Below are positions 61,248 through 64,000 of a stretch of DNA of 64,000 bases, in pieces. Below the pieces are notes generated by a model. It did no database searches. It was not told the DNA's origin and saw only the letters and a program-made list of their open reading frames with translations. Origin of the DNA: Bhargavaea sp. CC-171006 (GTDB taxonomy: Bacteria; Bacillota; Bacilli; Bacillales_A; Planococcaceae); the NCBI RefSeq assembly GCF_009761675.1, contig NZ_QUZH01000002.1, positions 16,598-80,597 on the forward strand, given 5' to 3'. Every line of letters begins with the position of its first letter. Position 1 is the stretch's first letter. Made by a program: the position numbers and the translations under genes.

Positions 61248-63902
61248 ATGGAACAGAACGGACAGCAGGAAACGTCCCTGCCGACAAAGTACGATCCGCA
61301 GTCGATCGAGCGCGGCAGGTATGAATGGTGGGTCAACGGCAAATTCTTCGAGGCTCAGCCGGAAAGCGGCAAGGAGCCGTACACGATTGTCATTCCGCCG
61401 CCTAACGTCACGGGCAAGCTCCACCTCGGCCACGCCTGGGACACGACTCTCCAGGATATCCTGACGCGCATGAAGCGCATGCAGGGATACGATGCGCTTT
61501 GGCTTCCGGGGATGGACCATGCCGGCATCGCGACACAGGCGAAGGTCGAGGGCAAACTCCGCGAAGAAGGCAAGAGCCGCTACGACCTCGGCCGCGAGAA
61601 ATTCCTGGAGGAGTCGTGGAAATGGAAAGAGGAGTATGCCGGCCATATCCGCGAACAATGGTCAAAGCTCGGCCTCGGCCTCGACTATTCCCGCGAGCGC
61701 TTCACACTCGACAAGGGGCTCTCGGAGGCGGTCCGTACCGTTTTCGTCAAGCTGTATGAAAAAGGCCTGATCTACCGCGGCGAATACATCATTAACTGGG
61801 ACCCGCAGACAAAGACGGCCCTTTCGGACATCGAGGTCATCTACAAGGACGTACAGGGTGCCTTCTATCATATGCGCTACCCGCTCGCAGATGGCACGGG
61901 CTCGATCGAAATTGCGACGACGCGTCCCGAGACAATGCTCGGGGATACGGCGGTCGCTGTCCATCCGGATGACGAGCGCTACAAGCACCTGATCGGCAAA
62001 ACGGTCAAGCTGCCGATCGTCGGCCGCGAGATTCCGATCGTCGCTGACGACTATGTCGAGATGGACTTCGGAAGCGGTGCGGTGAAGATCACGCCGGCCC
62101 ACGACCCGAACGACTTCGAAATCGGCAACCGCCACAATCTGGAGCGCGTCCTCGTCATGAATGAAGACGGTTCGATGAACGAGCGCGCGGGCAAGTACCA
62201 GGGCATGGACCGCTTCCAGTGCCGCAAAGCGATCGTGAAGGACCTGCAGGAGATGGGTGTCCTCTTTGAAATCGAAGAGCACATGCACTCTGTCGGTCAC
62301 TCCGAGCGGAGCGGAGCGGTAGTCGAGCCGTACCTGTCCACGCAATGGTTCGTCAAGATGGAGCCGCTTGCGAGGTCCGCGGTCGAGCTCCAGAAGGGCG
62401 AGGACAAAGTCAACTTCGTTCCGGAACGCTTCGAAAAGACGTACCTGAACTGGATGGAAAACATCCGCGACTGGTGCATCTCCCGCCAGCTCTGGTGGGG
62501 CCATCAGATCCCGGCCTGGTACCACAAGGAAACCGGTGCAATCCACGTCGGCATGGAAGCGCCGGCAGACGCGGAAAACTGGAAGCAGGACGAAGACGTC
62601 CTCGACACGTGGTTCTCATCAGCACTCTGGCCGTTCTCGACGCTGAACTGGCCGGATGAGGAAAACGAACTGTTCAAGCGCTACTATCCGACCGACGCAC
62701 TCGTGACGGGCTATGACATCATCTTCTTCTGGGTATCCCGGATGATCTTCCAGGGCCTTGAATTCACCGGCGAGCGTCCGTTTGACGACGTGCTGATCCA
62801 CGGGCTCGTGCGCGCCGAAGACGGCCGCAAGATGTCCAAGTCGCTCGGCAACGGTGTCGACCCGATGGACGTCATTGACAAGTACGGCGCGGACTCGCTC
62901 CGCTACTTCCTTGCGACGGGCTCGTCGCCTGGCCAGGACTTGCGCTTCTCGAACGAGAAAGTCGAATCCGTCTGGAACTTCGCGAACAAGATCTGGAACG
63001 CGTCCCGGTTTGCTTTGATGAACATGGATGGGCTGAAGTTCGAGGAGATCGACCTGTCGGGCGAAAAGTCCGCGGCGGATGCCTGGATTCTCACCCGACT
63101 GAACGAAACGATCGAGACGGTGACGAAGCTTGCAGACAAGTACGAGTTCGGTGAAGTCGGCCGCGCCCTGTATAACTTCATCTGGGACGACTTCTGCGAC
63201 TGGTACATCGAGATGGCGAAACTGCCGCTGTACGGAGAAGATGAAGCGGCGAAAAAGACGACCCGCTCGATCCTTGCTTACGTACTCGACAACACGATGC
63301 GTCTTCTTCACCCGTTCATGCCGTTCATCACGGAAGAAATCTGGCAGAGCCTGCCGCACGAAGGCGAGTCCATCGTCACCGCCAAATGGCCGGTCGCCGA
63401 TCCGTCGCTGTCCGATGAGCAGCGCGCGGGCGACATGAAGACGCTCATGGACGTCATCAAGGCGGTCCGCAACATCCGCGCCGAAGTGAACACGCCGATG
63501 AGCAAGAAAGTCGCACTCGCCATCCGCACGCATGACGACTTGACACAAGCCGCACTGGAAAACAACCGCGGGTACATCGAGCGCTTCTGCAACCCGGAGA
63601 CCCTTGAAATCAGCCGCGACCTGGCTGCACCGGACAAATCCATGTCCGCCGTCGTCACCGGCGCCGAACTCTTCATGCCGCTTGAAGGCCTCATCAATAT
63701 TGAGGAAGAGTTGGCACGGCTTGAGAAGGAACTGGGCAAATGGCAGGGCGAGCTGAAACGCGTGGAAGGCAAACTCTCGAACGAACGCTTCGTCTCCAAA
63801 GCTCCTGAAGCCGTAGTCGAAGAAGAACGCGCCAAGCAAAAGGATTACCAGGAGAAATACGACGCCGTGCAAAAACGCATCGCGGAACTGAAAGAGATCT
63901 GA
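61248..63902 (+). CDS. valS: valine--tRNA ligase
   Basis: An 884-residue class I synthetase charging tRNA-Val and editing mischarged Thr. The HIGH motif appears as GKLHLGHAW (near residue 53), the CP1 editing domain covers about 190-340 ([17 protein letters not shown]), and KMSKS is present as [14 protein letters not shown] (near 527). The anticodon-binding helices and a C-terminal coiled-coil arm (about 820-884) complete the protein. ATG 61248 has AAAGGAGG 9 bases upstream. Expression is set by the T-box leader. Confidence 0.97.
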   Translation: MEQNGQQETSLPTKYDPQSIERGRYEWWVNGKFFEAQPESGKEPYTIVIPPPNVTGKLHLGHAWDTTLQDILTRMKRMQGYDALWLPGMDHAGIATQAKVEGKLREEGKSRYDLGREKFLEESWKWKEEYAGHIREQWSKLGLGLDYSRERFTLDKGLSEAVRTVFVKLYEKGLIYRGEYIINWDPQTKTALSDIEVIYKDVQGAFYHMRYPLADGTGSIEIATTRPETMLGDTAVAVHPDDERYKHLIGKTVKLPIVGREIPIVADDYVEMDFGSGAVKITPAHDPNDFEIGNRHNLERVLVMNEDGSMNERAGKYQGMDRFQCRKAIVKDLQEMGVLFEIEEHMHSVGHSERSGAVVEPYLSTQWFVKMEPLARSAVELQKGEDKVNFVPERFEKTYLNWMENIRDWCISRQLWWGHQIPAWYHKETGAIHVGMEAPADAENWKQDEDVLDTWFSSALWPFSTLNWPDEENELFKRYYPTDALVTGYDIIFFWVSRMIFQGLEFTGERPFDDVLIHGLVRAEDGRKMSKSLGNGVDPMDVIDKYGADSLRYFLATGSSPGQDLRFSNEKVESVWNFANKIWNASRFALMNMDGLKFEEIDLSGEKSAADAWILTRLNETIETVTKLADKYEFGEVGRALYNFIWDDFCDWYIEMAKLPLYGEDEAAKKTTRSILAYVLDNTMRLLHPFMPFITEEIWQSLPHEGESIVTAKWPVADPSLSDEQRAGDMKTLMDVIKAVRNIRAEVNTPMSKKVALAIRTHDDLTQAALENNRGYIERFCNPETLEISRDLAAPDKSMSAVVTGAELFMPLEGLINIEEELARLEKELGKWQGELKRVEGKLSNERFVSKAPEAVVEEERAKQKDYQEKYDAVQKRIAELKEI

Positions 63903-63911
63903 ATAGAAGTG

Positions 63912-63940
63912 AGAACCCCCGCCGTGATGGCGGGGGTTCA
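63912..63940 (+). terminator. hairpin after valS
   Basis: GAACCCCCGCC (63913-63923) pairs perfectly with GGCGGGGGTTC (63929-63939). No T-run follows, but a second larger hairpin lies 8 bases downstream. Confidence 0.6.
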
Positions 63941-63947
63941 GACTGTA

Positions 63948-63990
63948 GACAAAACGTACCCAGATGAAATCTTTCTGGGTACGTTTTGTC
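63948..63990. terminator. long perfect inverted repeat at the window end
   Basis: GACAAAACGTACCCAGA (63948-63964) pairs perfectly with its complement at 63974-63990, 17 bp with a 9-base loop. TTTTG inside the arm and the A/T-rich flanks allow terminator action in either direction, but other roles are possible (see findings). Confidence 0.6.
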
Positions 63991-64000
63991 ATTCATGTGG

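Noticed and set aside
62619..63992. Minus-strand open frame of 457 codons opposite valS
   Set aside because: Entirely antisense to valS and its terminators; no SD or domain.

Overview
The window looks like chromosomal core from a spore-forming, low-pathway-complexity Firmicute of the order Bacillales. GC is moderately high (estimated by eye at mid-50s percent) and many genes start with GTG or TTG behind strong Shine-Dalgarno (SD) sequences. Gene content and order from argF/sspI to valS follow the Bacillus subtilis arrangement: sspI-trmH(ysgA)-pheST, rnhC-zapA-cvpA-polX-mutS2-yshE, lcfA-fadR-fadB-etfBA-trxA-uvrC, yslB-sdhCAB-ysmA-gerE-ysmB, rdgB-ysnB-tRNA-ysoA, tig-clpX-lonA-ysxC, hemAXCDBL and valS. 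The GC content together with this layout suggests the family Planococcaceae (for example a Bhargavaea-like organism). That placement is inference; no rRNA gene is present to confirm it. sspI, gerE and a SpoVID-like gene show that the organism forms spores.

Layout. 1-2.4 kb: the end of a PLP-dependent threonine dehydratase, a CoA transferase and a small membrane protein preceded by a translationally coupled mini-ORF. 2.4-7.6 kb (minus strand): a lipoprotein, a Pit-type phosphate transporter with its DUF47 partner, oligoendopeptidase PepF and an RsbR-type stressosome protein. 7.8-19.4 kb: mixed single genes (ferredoxin-NADP reductase, TrhO, SRAP protein, PAS histidine kinase, LysM-3D cell-wall protein, MFS transporter, WrbA, a membrane protein, M42 peptidase, ornithine carbamoyltransferase). 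19.4-31 kb: sspI, rRNA methyltransferase, T-box-controlled pheST, RNase HIII, ZapA, CvpA, PolX, MutS2 and small membrane proteins. 31-36.4 kb: fatty-acid degradation operon. 36.5-44.7 kb: trxA, uvrC, succinate dehydrogenase, thioesterase, GerE, MarR. 44.8-53 kb: RdgB, YsnB, tRNA-Arg, TPR protein, trigger factor, ClpX, LonA, YsxC. 53-64 kb: haem biosynthesis, spore coat protein, T-box-controlled valS.

Regulation is the richest part of the sequence. Sites readable by eye include two T-box leaders with assignable specifier codons (TTC for pheST, GTC for valS), two near-identical FadR operators (fadR and, unexpectedly, the ysmA-like thioesterase), a PerR-like box at hemA, a WalR-like box at the LysM-3D gene, a sigma-E-type promoter at the SpoVID-like gene, a sigma-K-type promoter at gerE, and unexplained palindromes at argF, the MFS gene, the marR-type gene and clpX. 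I found no prophage, insertion sequence, CRISPR array or defence cluster. The region is mostly housekeeping, so the novel material is small ORFs, operators and departures from the B. subtilis gene order (no racE, gerM, rph, lonB or ysxE at their usual places).
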